Below, in pieces: positions 53,782 to 62,998 of a stretch of DNA of 64,000 nt. The position numbers and the translations under genes are program-made. The DNA is from CAKUIA01 sp044433115 (lineage in GTDB: Bacteria > Verrucomicrobiota > Verrucomicrobiia > Opitutales > Intestinicryptomonadaceae), in NCBI GenBank assembly GCA_044433115.1, contig JAWXTY010000004.1:18675-82674 (forward strand), written 5' to 3'. The notes below the pieces were generated by a model. That model saw only the letters and a program-made list of their open reading frames with translations. It did not search any database and was not told the DNA's origin. The number at the start of each line of letters is the position of its first letter. Positions within the stretch are counted from its first letter, which is position 1.

Positions 53782-54572
53782 AACTTTGCCAATTCTTGCG
53801 ACCTATTCTTTGCCGCCTCCAAGCAAGACTTAACAGCCTCTCTTAAATTATAGTCTGATAGTGCCTTTAAGCCTGCAAGAGTTGTACCTCCTGGGCTAGA
53901 GACTGCATTACGCAATTCGCTTGCACTAAGTTCGCTTTGCTCTAATAAGTGAGCAGAACCTATGAAAGTTTGATAAGTCAATTTCTTCGCCTCTTCAAAG
54001 CTAAAACCTATATTCATACCTGCTTCTATGAAAGCGTCAGCAATTTCAAATATATAACCAGGACCGCTGCCAGAAAGAGCTGTAACTGCGTCAAGCTTTG
54101 CTTCGTCTACCAAGATAAACTCGCCTATGGCTGAAAATATATTCTCAACTTTAGCCTTTTCCCCTTCGCTTAAATCGCTCTCAGCAGAATAACAACTTAT
54201 ACCCATTGCAATTTGAGCTGGCATATTAGGCATAGACCTAACTATATTCTTAACCTTAGGGAACTTTTGCCTTAACTTAGATATAGAAGTGCCAGCCAAT
54301 ATAGATATTAAGACCTCTGCTTCCAAGCTTGAAGTGTCGCCAATGCTCTCTAATTGCTGTGGTTTGCACGCCAAAACTAAAATATCTAAATCGTCTGCAA
54401 AGAAATCTTCTTGGGCTAATAAGTTAATACCAGTAGCCTCCGACAAAATCTTTCCAGAGTCGTCATCGCCACAAATACAAGATATTTGCTCTGCCCCTAT
54501 GTTATTAGCTATCATTCCTTTAACGATAGCTGACGCCATTTTTCCTGCACCTATAAATGAGTATTTATTCAT
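53778..54572 (-). CDS. proC: Pyrroline-5-carboxylate reductase
   Basis: A 264-residue NAD(P)H-dependent enzyme catalysing the last step of proline synthesis. The N-terminal Rossmann motif is FIGAGKMASAIVKGM. VRSMPNMPAQIAMGI and the C-terminal ALSGSGPGYIFEIADAFIEA and SSPGGTTLAGL are diagnostic. It is divergent from nadD and leads the small proC-hldD operon. Confidence 0.96.
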   Translation of the reverse strand: MNKYSFIGAGKMASAIVKGMIANNIGAEQISCICGDDDSGKILSEATGINLLAQEDFFADDLDILVLACKPQQLESIGDTSSLEAEVLISILAGTSISKLRQKFPKVKNIVRSMPNMPAQIAMGISCYSAESDLSEGEKAKVENIFSAIGEFILVDEAKLDAVTALSGSGPGYIFEIADAFIEAGMNIGFSFEEAKKLTYQTFIGSAHLLEQSELSASELRNAVSSPGGTTLAGLKALSDYNLREAVKSCLEAAKNRSQELAKL

Positions 54573-54670
54573 AATATATCTAATTAAAACAAGTCCTCTT
54601 GCATTTTACAAGCTTAAGTTTTCAAAATTATACTTGCCTTGAGGAATTTTTAAATATTTATTCCTTTATC

Positions 54671-55279
54671 GTGAGTGAAATTAAGTACAGTTTAGAGGAG
54701 GAAAAAGTAGTAGTTTTAGGGGGTTCTTTCGACCCTATACATAAGGCACATCTAAATATTGCCCTCGAAAGTGCTAAGCAAGTTGGAGCGAAAAAGGCAA
54801 TATTTGTACCTGCCCACATCAGCCCCCTTAAAGATTTTAGCCCAAAGGCAAGCGACGCAGATAGGCTTGCTATGCTAAGGCTTGCCCTAGAGGATTTTGA
54901 AATTGATAGCGAAATTTGCACCTATGAACTAGAGGCAAAAGACATAAGTTATTCAATAAATACTGCAAAATTCCTACTTAAAACTTATAAGAATATATAC
55001 TGGATTATAGGCACAGACCAATATATGCAGCTGCATAAGTGGAAAGATATTCAAGAACTTAGCAAACTCATAAGCTTTGTCTTAGTCCAACGCCCCACTT
55101 ATAATAACCACAACCTAAATCTACCTTTAGATATAAATATAAAGCCTATAATATCTACTCCAACAACAATCAGCTCAACAAGTATAAGAGAAGATTTAGC
55201 AAAGAAAAAATTTTTAAATGTTGAAATTCCCTCAAAGCTAGTCTTGTATATAAAAGAAAATAATTTATACCAAAAATAA
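54671..55279 (+). CDS. nadD: Nicotinate-nucleotide adenylyltransferase
   Basis: About 202 residues. It transfers AMP from ATP to nicotinate mononucleotide in NAD synthesis. The nucleotide-binding motif is GGSFDPIHKAHL and the C-terminal signature is ISSTSIR-like (TTISSTSIRED). The frame is open upstream to 54599 from a TTG, but homology begins near VVVLGGSFDP. The GTG at 54671 gives the usual length, so it is preferred. Its stop is 1 bp before the rsfS start, the widely conserved nadD-rsfS pair. Confidence 0.94.
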   Translation: MSEIKYSLEEEKVVVLGGSFDPIHKAHLNIALESAKQVGAKKAIFVPAHISPLKDFSPKASDADRLAMLRLALEDFEIDSEICTYELEAKDISYSINTAKFLLKTYKNIYWIIGTDQYMQLHKWKDIQELSKLISFVLVQRPTYNNHNLNLPLDINIKPIISTPTTISSTSIREDLAKKKFLNVEIPSKLVLYIKENNLYQK

Positions 55280-55280
55280 T

Positions 55281-55655
55281 ATGACAGAAAATAATTCAGA
55301 AGATACAATCGCTATCCTTAAACAATGCGTAGAAGCCCTAGAAGACAAAAAAGCAATAAGCCTTAAAGTCCTAGATATGAGAGGTAAATCTCCAATAACA
55401 AACTTCTACATCATAGCTACAGCTAACTCTCAACCTCATATGAAAGCACTAGCAGGCGAGTTAGAAAAAACGCTCAAAGAGCTTAAAATCAAAACTATAG
55501 GCAGAGACTTTACCCCAAATAGTGGCTGGTTAGTTCTCGACGCATTCGACTTTATGGCACACATATTCCTAGAATCAGAACGTGGTGTATACGCCATCGA
55601 ATCCCTCTGGAAAGACGCCAAGACTATAGACCTAGAAACCCTAAAAAACTCTTAA
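55281..55655 (+). CDS. rsfS: Ribosomal silencing factor RsfS (Iojap family)
   Basis: A 124-residue protein that binds ribosomal protein L14 and blocks subunit joining under starvation. The family pattern is ISLKVLDMRGKSPITNFYIIATANS, then GWLVLDAFDFMAHIFLESERGVYAIESLW. It is immediately downstream of nadD. A short GC palindrome (about 55668-55683, AGGGGGCTAGCCCCCCT) after the stop may terminate transcription, without a long T run. Confidence 0.95.
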   Translation: MTENNSEDTIAILKQCVEALEDKKAISLKVLDMRGKSPITNFYIIATANSQPHMKALAGELEKTLKELKIKTIGRDFTPNSGWLVLDAFDFMAHIFLESERGVYAIESLWKDAKTIDLETLKNS

Positions 55656-55735
55656 TAAAGAGTCCCAAGGGGGCTAGCCCCCCTATTTATATTGCAGCCC
55701 AAGCGAAACTAAATAAGTATCGCTTAAAAATTCCA

Positions 55736-56116
55736 ATGAAAACTTTATTGCACATAGCCCTTTGTTTTTTGCCTCTTAGTTTGTTGGCTCAAGCACAAAA
55801 TAAAGTTTTTTCGAGAGAGGATACAAAGCTTTTAGTTGAAATATCCGAAGGAATGAAAATTCCAGATAATATTGTAGAGCTTTCCAAGGAAAAGCTTGAA
55901 GAATGTATAAAGAACGACAATCAAAATGGAGCAGAATATGCGATGTTTTTGTCTTTGTATTATTTGGGATTTCCTAAAGAAATTATAGGTACTTTTCGTA
56001 TACTTAGCAATCATAGTAAAAATATATTTCCCATTGTAGTGGCTAGCCTTGTTTCAGGTTTCTTAAGGACGAGAACTAAGTCCTTAAGTGGGCTTATAGG
56101 GGCAAAGCCCCTATGA
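55736..56116 (+). CDS. Small secreted protein, C-terminus built from an intergenic repeat
   Basis: A 126-residue frame with a signal peptide (residues 1-20, ending LLAQAQ). The middle looks like a normal helical protein (LSKEKLEECIKNDNQNGAEYAMFLSLYYLG). The last 22 or so residues are encoded by the palindromic repeat at 56049-56111, which also occurs outside genes at 30796. The natural C-terminus was therefore probably replaced or truncated by repeat insertion. I do not recognise the family. It could be a decaying gene. Confidence 0.5.
   Translation: MKTLLHIALCFLPLSLLAQAQNKVFSREDTKLLVEISEGMKIPDNIVELSKEKLEECIKNDNQNGAEYAMFLSLYYLGFPKEIIGTFRILSNHSKNIFPIVVASLVSGFLRTRTKSLSGLIGAKPL
56049..56111. 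repeat. Palindromic intergenic repeat, copy B (inside an ORF)
   Basis: Same order of blocks as 30796-30853: TTGTTTCAGG, TTAAGGAC-GAGAACTAA-GTCCTTAA, GGGGC-AAA-GCCCC. A weaker relative may be the GAGGACTAGAACTGG region at about 61178. Confidence 0.65.
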
Positions 56117-56249
56117 AATCTATCTCTACATCTTAAATCTATCTCTACGCCTGTGTTTACTATGTTGGTTCAATATATTTAAGGTGGATAACAAATTATT
56201 GACAAAGGGGAGGAGGTAGTATTTATTTATGTGTTTATAGAATTGAAAT

Positions 56250-57668
56250 ATGGCAGAATACAAGAATAAGACTAAGGATAAGAAGTTGACTAAGAAGGAT
56301 ATGGAAGTGGACATATCTTTGTTGAGTTTGCCACATAATCAAGATGCTGAGGAGGGCTTGCTTTCTAGTATGATACTTGATAGTGATGGCGACACTGTGA
56401 TTAATTCTTGTATAGTGGCGAAGTTGTCGAGTTCATATTTCTTTTTTCCCTATAATCAAAAGATATATGAGGCTATAATAGACTTAAATAGTAGGCAGAT
56501 GCCTTGTGAGTTGATTACATTGGCAGAGCATATGGCAAAGTTGGGTACGCTTGAGTTAATTGGGGGTGTGCCTGAGTTGGTGCGTATAGCAGGTAGGGTT
56601 GAGACTTTTGCCCATTTCAAGATATGGCTAGAGATAGTTAGGGAAAAGTATTTCTTGAGGTCTTTGATAAGGGCTTGTAACAAGACTATAGAAGAGGCGT
56701 ATAAGGCTGAGGGCGACTTTGAGAATTTTATCGACAATGTTGAAAGACAGATTATGTCGATTAGCCAAGATAGGGTGCAAAATACGGCAAAGTCTATCAA
56801 TGGCGAAGTTGAAATAGCAGTTGCAAATATCAATAAGATGATACAAAACAAGGGCGTTTTAACTGGTATTAAGACAGGCTTTAAGGGCTTAGACGACAAG
56901 ACTCGTGGCTTGCAAAACAAGGAAATGATAGTTATTGCAGCTAGACCTGGTATGGGTAAGACTTCTATAGCTTTGAATATAGCAGAGTCGGCTATGTTGG
57001 ACTTAGATAAGCCTGTTAAGGTGATGATATTTTCGCTTGAAATGGCAGCGTCGCTCTTGGTACAACGTATGGTATGCTCTAGGGCGAGAATGGATCAATC
57101 TGCATTAAGTAGAGGATTTTGCCCTAATGACAAGCAACAAGATTTAGCTACAGCTGCAAACGAGCTTAAGAATAATAAGCTTTGGATAGAGGACTCAGCT
57201 GATATGACTATACTAGAAATGCGTGCAAAAGCTAGAAGAATGAAGCAACAGCACAATATAGGCTTGATTATTGTAGATTATCTGCAATTGTTAAGAGGTA
57301 CAGATAGTAGAGCTCCGAGAGAACAGCAAGTTGCCGAGATTTCGAGAGGTATGAAAGCTATGGCAAAGGAATTAGATTTGCCTGTTATAGTACTAGCTCA
57401 GCTAAACAGAGAGACAGAAAAAGAGAATAGAGACCCACGTCCGAGCGACTTGAGAGAGTCGGGATCAATCGAGCAAGACGCAGATATGATTCTTTTGCTA
57501 AACTGGAAAAGTAAGGCAGAAAGCGACGAAAAGATTTCGAACGACCAAAGATTGATAAAGCTAATTATAGCTAAGCACAGAAATGGTCCAACGGGGGTAG
57601 TCGATTTAATATTTAACAGAAATTACACAAGATACGAAAATTACGCAGGTTCTGATTATGAAGAATAA
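56250..57668 (+). CDS. dnaB: Replicative DNA helicase DnaB
   Basis: A 472-residue hexameric helicase that unwinds DNA at the replication fork. The N-terminal domain (about 25-130) begins PHNQDAEEGLLSSMI. A linker and the RecA-like ATPase follow, with Walker A ARPGMGKTS (231-239), Walker B LIIVDYLQLL and the motif LAQLNRETEKENRDPRPSDLRESGSIEQDAD split across its usual positions. No intein is present. The gene overlaps bamA by 11 bp, an unusual neighbour that ties replication and envelope genes in one transcript. Confidence 0.97.
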   Translation: MAEYKNKTKDKKLTKKDMEVDISLLSLPHNQDAEEGLLSSMILDSDGDTVINSCIVAKLSSSYFFFPYNQKIYEAIIDLNSRQMPCELITLAEHMAKLGTLELIGGVPELVRIAGRVETFAHFKIWLEIVREKYFLRSLIRACNKTIEEAYKAEGDFENFIDNVERQIMSISQDRVQNTAKSINGEVEIAVANINKMIQNKGVLTGIKTGFKGLDDKTRGLQNKEMIVIAARPGMGKTSIALNIAESAMLDLDKPVKVMIFSLEMAASLLVQRMVCSRARMDQSALSRGFCPNDKQQDLATAANELKNNKLWIEDSADMTILEMRAKARRMKQQHNIGLIIVDYLQLLRGTDSRAPREQQVAEISRGMKAMAKELDLPVIVLAQLNRETEKENRDPRPSDLRESGSIEQDADMILLLNWKSKAESDEKISNDQRLIKLIIAKHRNGPTGVVDLIFNRNYTRYENYAGSDYEE

Positions 57669-60054
57669 AATAAGAAATTTAACAATACTTGCCCTAGCAA
57701 GTTTGTGTAGCCCATTATTTGGGCAAAACACAGCAACTCCAGCTATAAATGTAGATGAAGTTACAGTGCTTTTTGAGGGAAATCAAAATGTTTCTAAAGA
57801 AGCAGTTTTAGCTCATATTAGATTAAAGAAGGGTTCGCCTTTCGATCAAATTTCATTGGATAATTCAATACGAAGCTTGTATGCTACAGGTTTGTATGAA
57901 TTTATAGAAGCTCAAAAGACAGTTGATGGCAATGGCAATTTAGACATAGAGTTGGTGGTATCGCCACGTATGAAGATTGGGCAAATTGTGTTTAAGGGTA
58001 ATAAGAGATATGAGGCTTCTAAGTTGCAAAAGGAAATACTTAGCTACTCTGGCTCTATCTTAGACGAAGTTAGGGTAAAGACTGATGCAGACAAGCTTAA
58101 GACTTTTTACGACAAGAAGGGCTATGCTCTTTCTAAGATTGATTACGACATTCAAAGAAACGCTGAAAGTGGCGTAGGTGCTGTGATATTTAGTATAGAT
58201 GAAGGCGAAAGCATCAAAATTCAAAATATACGCTTTGAAGGCTCACCTTATATAGAGGCAGAGCCTGCTGGTTTCTTTGGGTCTATTTTTGAGGAAAGCC
58301 CTCCTAAGGGAGTAGTAACATCAAAGCAATTGGTGAAGTTGATGAGAACTGACACGTGGATACCTTTAATTTCTTATTTGACTGACAATGGCAGACTTGA
58401 AGAAAATGCTTTAGAAATGGACTTGGAAAACTTGAGAACTTTCTATAAGAATAAGGGCTATCTCGACGTAGAAATTGACGAGTCTAAGGTTCGCTTTGAG
58501 TTTCCAAACGATGAAGAAGCTGGCGATATGGACTTAATTATACCTATTACAGAAGGTAGAGTTTATAAAGTTGGCAAGATTACTATGAGTGGCAATACGC
58601 TATTTGACACAGATTTATTGATGAGGCTTTTAGACTTGGGCGAAGGCGACACATTTTCGCCAAGGCTCGTAGACTCTTCTGCTACAAGCATTAAGGATTA
58701 CTATGGACAATGGGGCTACTTGGACTCTTTTGCTAGAATGAAGAGAAAGCCTAATCTTGAAACAGGCGATATAGACTTGGATATAGAGATAACTGAAAGC
58801 GACAGATTTTACATTGAGTCTATCAATATTCAAGGTAATACTAAGACTAAGTCTGAGGTAATTATTAGAGAATTGGCTTTTGCTCCTGGCGAGATTTTCG
58901 ACTTGGTTCGTATGAAGCAATCTGAGGCGAGATTAAATTCTACAAGGTTCTTTGAGGAAGTTAAGCTAACTCCAGAAGCTACAAATATACCTAATAGAAG
59001 AAATTTGAAAGTTGTAGTTAAAGAAGGCAGAACTGGCAATTTAACATTTGGTGCAGGTTTTTCTACTGTTGAAAGTTTGGTAGCTACTGTGGAATTATCT
59101 CAAAGTAACTTCGACTGGAAAAACTATGATAATTGGTTCCAAGGTGCAGGACAAAAGTTTAGAATTAGCGTTTCAGTTGGTTTAGAGTCTAATCAAGTTA
59201 TATTGAGCTTTGAAGAGCCTTGGATATTTAATAGACAAATCGCATTTGGTACAGACTTGTATAGAACAGACACTGGCTACTACTCTGATTACTACTCTGA
59301 ATTGAGAACAGGGGCGACTTTCTATCTAAGAAAGAGACTCTTTGAATTGGTAGAAAGTAGATTGTCTTATACTTTCGAAAATATCGACATTTATGACGTT
59401 GAAGACGATGCTCCAGATTTCATTTCGAACGAAGAAGGCGGACGTACAGTATCTGAAATTGGCTTGAGCTTCTTAAGAGATAGCAGAGACAATTATATGA
59501 TGCCTACTAGTGGTACACGTTTTGAGTTATTGCAAAACTTCGCAGGCGGTCCACTTATGGCAGACACTAATTTTTATAGAATAGAAGGTCGTGCTGGAGC
59601 GTGGTTTCCAACATTCGATGCAGGCAAGCAAGTATTCTCTATAGTTGGTCGTGCTGGCTCTATCACAGGTTTTGGTGGGCAAGATGTACCTTACTTTGAA
59701 AAGTTTTTCTTAGGTGGTGGCTACAATATGCGTGGTTTCGAGTATAGAAAAGTAGGTAAATTAGACGAAGATACAGAAGAGCCTTATGGTGGTAACACTT
59801 TTGCATTTTTATCCCTAGAATACTCTATAGAGTTATTTGAGCCAGTAAGATTTGCAGTATTCTATGACATAGGTTTTGTAAATGAAGACTCTTGGGACTT
59901 CGACCCATCTGGCTATAATTCAGACTTTGGCTTTGGCTTAAGAATACTTATGATGGGTGCTCCAATGAGAATAGACATAGGTTTCCCATTGACTACAGGA
60001 GAGTATAATAACGATGGAATGCAATTTAATTTCTCTTTTGGTACAATATTTTAA
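57658..60054 (+). CDS. bamA: Outer-membrane assembly protein BamA
   Basis: A 798-residue Omp85-family protein that folds beta-barrel proteins into the outer membrane. A signal peptide (about 1-22) is followed by five POTRA domains (recurrent pattern: VTVLFEGNQNVSKEAVLAH, IGQIVFKGNKRYEASKLQ, IQNIRFEGSPYI, VGKITMSGNTLFDTDLLM, IESINIQGNTKTKSEVI). The C-terminal barrel has GGYNMRGFEYRKVG, the conserved lid-loop RGF/Y motif, and ends with Phe. It starts 11 bp inside dnaB and is followed by skp. Confidence 0.96.
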   Translation: MKNKIRNLTILALASLCSPLFGQNTATPAINVDEVTVLFEGNQNVSKEAVLAHIRLKKGSPFDQISLDNSIRSLYATGLYEFIEAQKTVDGNGNLDIELVVSPRMKIGQIVFKGNKRYEASKLQKEILSYSGSILDEVRVKTDADKLKTFYDKKGYALSKIDYDIQRNAESGVGAVIFSIDEGESIKIQNIRFEGSPYIEAEPAGFFGSIFEESPPKGVVTSKQLVKLMRTDTWIPLISYLTDNGRLEENALEMDLENLRTFYKNKGYLDVEIDESKVRFEFPNDEEAGDMDLIIPITEGRVYKVGKITMSGNTLFDTDLLMRLLDLGEGDTFSPRLVDSSATSIKDYYGQWGYLDSFARMKRKPNLETGDIDLDIEITESDRFYIESINIQGNTKTKSEVIIRELAFAPGEIFDLVRMKQSEARLNSTRFFEEVKLTPEATNIPNRRNLKVVVKEGRTGNLTFGAGFSTVESLVATVELSQSNFDWKNYDNWFQGAGQKFRISVSVGLESNQVILSFEEPWIFNRQIAFGTDLYRTDTGYYSDYYSELRTGATFYLRKRLFELVESRLSYTFENIDIYDVEDDAPDFISNEEGGRTVSEIGLSFLRDSRDNYMMPTSGTRFELLQNFAGGPLMADTNFYRIEGRAGAWFPTFDAGKQVFSIVGRAGSITGFGGQDVPYFEKFFLGGGYNMRGFEYRKVGKLDEDTEEPYGGNTFAFLSLEYSIELFEPVRFAVFYDIGFVNEDSWDFDPSGYNSDFGFGLRILMMGAPMRIDIGFPLTTGEYNNDGMQFNFSFGTIF

Positions 60055-60214
60055 AAAATATTTGAACGAAATTAAACAAAACTATATCTAATACATTTAT
60101 AAGGAGGGTATTTTTTAGAATTGCTCTAAAATTACCCAAAGAATTACCCCTTTAATATACAAATATTAAATCGATATTAAATCACTAATAAAATAAAAAT
60201 AATAAAAATAAAAT

Positions 60215-60754
60215 ATGAAAAAAATATATTCAATATTGGCCCTTATGGCTTTTACAACAGTATTAAACGCAGCAAACACTATCTTGGTAGTAAACACTCA
60301 AGAAGTTCGTGTAAGCTACTATAAGGTAGTAGAAGCTCAAAGCCAATTTAAGCAACAAGCTGACCAAGCTGAAGCTACACTAAAGCAAATGGACGAAGCT
60401 CGCCAAGCAGAAATTGCTAAGTTAGACCCAATTCGTGAAAAAATGTCTAATCCAGTATTGACTCCAGCAGGCAAGCAAGCATTAGAAGCAGAAGCAACAC
60501 CAATTGTACAAGCTGCACAACAAATCGAGCAAAATATGCGTAGCTTCCAAAGCCAAGAGCAACAAAAGTTACAAGCGAATGCACAACAATTAGCAGCAGT
60601 ACACAACAAGGAAATCTTGGCAGTAGTAGACGAAGTTGCAAAAGCAAAGAAGGCTGATTTCGTAATAGAAAAGGGCGTATGCTACTTCTCTAATGACGCA
60701 GCAGACATCACTGCAGAAGTTATCGCTAAGCTAAACGCTAATCAAGCTAAGTAA
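60215..60754 (+). CDS. skp: Periplasmic chaperone Skp/OmpH
   Basis: A 179-residue protein with a signal peptide (ending LNAAN) and a long helical-hairpin body rich in Gln, Ala, Lys and Glu (residues about 45-135). It then returns to a short beta segment KADFVIEKGVCYF, the OmpH C-terminal strand. Skp trimers hold unfolded outer-membrane proteins for BamA. Position directly after bamA supports the call. The 160-bp gap before it (60055-60214) is AT-rich and probably holds its promoter. Confidence 0.9.
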   Translation: MKKIYSILALMAFTTVLNAANTILVVNTQEVRVSYYKVVEAQSQFKQQADQAEATLKQMDEARQAEIAKLDPIREKMSNPVLTPAGKQALEAEATPIVQAAQQIEQNMRSFQSQEQQKLQANAQQLAAVHNKEILAVVDEVAKAKKADFVIEKGVCYFSNDAADITAEVIAKLNANQAK

Positions 60755-60770
60755 TTAATTTAGATAGCTT

Positions 60771-60814
60771 GGGGCTTCTAATAATTAGCAATTAAGTTGT
60801 TTTTAGAAATCCCC
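60771..60814. repeat. Degenerate short form of the TIR element
   Basis: GGGGCTTCTAATAATTAGCA on the left and TTTTTAGAAATCCCC on the right form an imperfect hairpin like the one at 47752. The left arm continues GCAATTAAG, similar to GCACTTAGC inside the full element. Confidence 0.5.
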
Positions 60815-60825
60815 AACAAATAAAG

Positions 60826-60862
60826 AAGCTGGCAAGGACAAAAATCCTGCCAGCTTTTTTTG
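60826..60862 (+). terminator. Rho-independent terminator of the dnaB-bamA-skp region
   Basis: Stem AAGCTGGCAAGGA/TCCTGCCAGCTT (one bulged A) with a short A-rich loop and seven T residues. Confidence 0.9.
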
Positions 60863-61131
60863 TGTATAAACAAAACGAGCAAAACTTAAAATCTTCTCAA
60901 TACCTAACAAGCCCCCAAGTCCCAACACAAAAATCTTGCCAACTTGGCTTTTGCGTGCGATAATATACTTATGATTAATTCTTTACACTGGCAAAAATTA
61001 CCTTAATTGGCATCGTTTGAACTGTGGGAGGTTTTTTAGAGGGAAATATAGGAAAATTGTGGGATTTTAGGCAATTTAGCTAGAAACAAGCGATGGGGGG
61101 AGTTTTGGAAAGTTCCTTAAAGAAAGGTATA
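60863..61131. other. Intergenic stretch between the skp terminator and the msbA terminator
   Basis: No credible ORF on either strand and no recognised RNA gene. It includes Pro-poor AT-rich sequence and purine-rich G runs (about 61024-61110). A small RNA cannot be excluded by eye. Confidence 0.4.
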
Positions 61132-61175
61132 AAAAAATTGCAAAGCTGTCTGTGTCGACTTGCTTTGCAATTTTT
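61132..61175. terminator. Bidirectional terminator downstream of msbA
   Basis: Perfect 14-bp stem AAAAATTGCAAAGC/GCTTTGCAATTTTT with a 16-base loop, T-rich on both strands. It lies beyond the leftward msbA stop. Confidence 0.82.
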
Positions 61176-61186
61176 ATTGAGGACTA

Positions 61187-61232
61187 GAACTGGCTCTTTA
61201 GTTTGAGAACTGGCTCTTTAGTTTGAGAACTG
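61187..61232. repeat. 20-bp tandem repeat next to the msbA stop
   Basis: Unit GAACTGGCTCTTTAGTTTGA occurs at 61187-61206 and 61207-61226 and continues GAACTG. It lies 14 bp from the msbA stop, in what would be its 3' untranslated region. Confidence 0.75.
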
Positions 61233-61246
61233 CCCTTGGGCTTTGT

Positions 61247-62998
61247 TTATTGTTCTAGGGTTTTGTTGGATTGTTTGTTGTAGAGGTGTATGTAGTGTTG
61301 GCAGCGTTCGATTAGTTCGTCGTGGGTGCCATAGTCTACTATATTGCCTTCGCTAAATACTATGATTTTTTGGGCGTTTCTTATTGTACTAAATCTATGG
61401 GCGATAATTAGCATAGTCCTATCTTGCATTAGCGTATCTACTGCTTTTTGTATGAAAGCTTCGCTATTAACATCTAGTGCAGAAGTTGCTTCGTCTAGTA
61501 CAATTATAGGAGGGTTTTTCAAGAATACTCTAGCTAGTGCTACTCTTTGCTTTTGCCCACCTGAAAGTCTATCGCCCCTCTCGCCTGCAAGAGTATCGTA
61601 GCCATTTTCAAGTCCTGAAATAAATTCGTGTGCATAAGCAAGTTTCGCAGCCTCTTCGATTTCTTCTCTAGTTGCACTTGGCTTTGCTATTGCTATATTA
61701 TTATATATAGTATCATTAAACAAAACTGGGTATTGAGATACGCTACCTAATTGAGCAAAAAAGTCCTTACTTCTTATATCTCTTAGGTTAATTCCATCTA
61801 TTTTAACATTGCCTGAAATTGGGTCGTATAGCCTCATAGCAAGCTTAGCGAATGTACTCTTACCTGCCCCACTTTCGCCAACTAAGGCACAGCTCGTTCC
61901 TGCAGGGATAACTATATTAACCTTATTTAGCACGCTTTTTTCAGTATATGCAAATTCCACATTTTCAAAAGTGATTTCGCCCTTTAGCCTACCAAACTCC
62001 ACAGGATTTTCTGGTTCTGGCACTGAAGATTTATATTCCAAAATCTCTGAAATACGCTCAAACATAGGCGTAGTCTTAATCAAGTCTGTAGACATTCTCA
62101 ATATACGCTTAATAGGGTCTATAGTAAAGTAAAGGGCTGCTCCTATAGCCGAAAACAATGCAAAAGACACCTTTTCGTAAAAGCAATATAAGAAAGTTAC
62201 AGCTATTAGCAATGCAGACAAAAATTCCATAAATGGCTGTTGCATAAGCTCGTACTTAGCCATTTTTAAGGACAAATTTTTAACGTCTTTATTAAAATCG
62301 TCATACTTGCCTTGCTGAGTATCTTGTAGGGAAAAGACCCTAACTTCGTGTACAGCGTCGATATTTTCGCCAAAGAGCTGAGCCATCTCGCCAGTCTTAA
62401 CTTGAACCTTTCCAGCAAAACGCTTCATATTCTTTCTAATCATCTGCACTGGCAATATACAAAATGGCACAGCTGCGATAACTATCAATATAACCAAAGC
62501 CTCGCCCTGCGATATACAAGTGTAAACTAAGAATATAACTGCTCCGAGAACCTGCAAAGGTTGTCTAAATATTTCTGAGGCAAAGCTCAAAAGAGTAATT
62601 TGTATTGCAGAAGTGTCGCCATTTAGACGTACAAATAAGTCGCCTGTAGAAAATTTTTCGAAAAAGGCTATAGGGAAACTTTGTATCTTTTTAAATATGT
62701 CATTTCTTATATTTCTCGAAACTTCAACTGCTGTATAAGTCATCAACAAAGAACTCACATAGCCAAACAATGCCCTCATTAAAAATATTAAAGGCAACAA
62801 AGACGCCGACCCAAGCACAATCCACAAAGAGCGATTAGGGTCGTCTTGCCCTTCGAATACGCTACTAAAGACATATTTAATAATAAAAGGTACGCCAAAA
62901 CCACTGCTGAGACCAAATAGCACCCCAAATATAATAGCAAATATCAACTGCTTGTAACAAGGTTTAACGTAAACGTAAAATTTTAAAAGATTTTTCAT
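61247..62998 (-). CDS. msbA: MsbA-like ABC exporter (lipid A / lipid flippase type)
   Basis: A 583-residue half-transporter with six N-terminal membrane helices (about residues 18-300) and a C-terminal ATPase. Walker A is GESGAGKST (374-382), the signature LSGGQKQRVALARV, Walker B IIVLDEATSALD and the switch histidine in IAHRFST. Single-polypeptide type IV exporters of this length in Gram-negatives include MsbA, which flips lipid A core. Drug exporters look alike, so substrate is an inference. An element copy lies directly at its start codon, so promoter signals for msbA must lie in or beyond that element. Confidence 0.85.
   Translation of the reverse strand: MKNLLKFYVYVKPCYKQLIFAIIFGVLFGLSSGFGVPFIIKYVFSSVFEGQDDPNRSLWIVLGSASLLPLIFLMRALFGYVSSLLMTYTAVEVSRNIRNDIFKKIQSFPIAFFEKFSTGDLFVRLNGDTSAIQITLLSFASEIFRQPLQVLGAVIFLVYTCISQGEALVILIVIAAVPFCILPVQMIRKNMKRFAGKVQVKTGEMAQLFGENIDAVHEVRVFSLQDTQQGKYDDFNKDVKNLSLKMAKYELMQQPFMEFLSALLIAVTFLYCFYEKVSFALFSAIGAALYFTIDPIKRILRMSTDLIKTTPMFERISEILEYKSSVPEPENPVEFGRLKGEITFENVEFAYTEKSVLNKVNIVIPAGTSCALVGESGAGKSTFAKLAMRLYDPISGNVKIDGINLRDIRSKDFFAQLGSVSQYPVLFNDTIYNNIAIAKPSATREEIEEAAKLAYAHEFISGLENGYDTLAGERGDRLSGGQKQRVALARVFLKNPPIIVLDEATSALDVNSEAFIQKAVDTLMQDRTMLIIAHRFSTIRNAQKIIVFSEGNIVDYGTHDELIERCQHYIHLYNKQSNKTLEQ

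Noticed and set aside
60863..61131. Possible SRP, 6S or other structured RNA between skp and msbA
   Set aside because: None of the conserved core sequences of those RNAs could be found on either strand.
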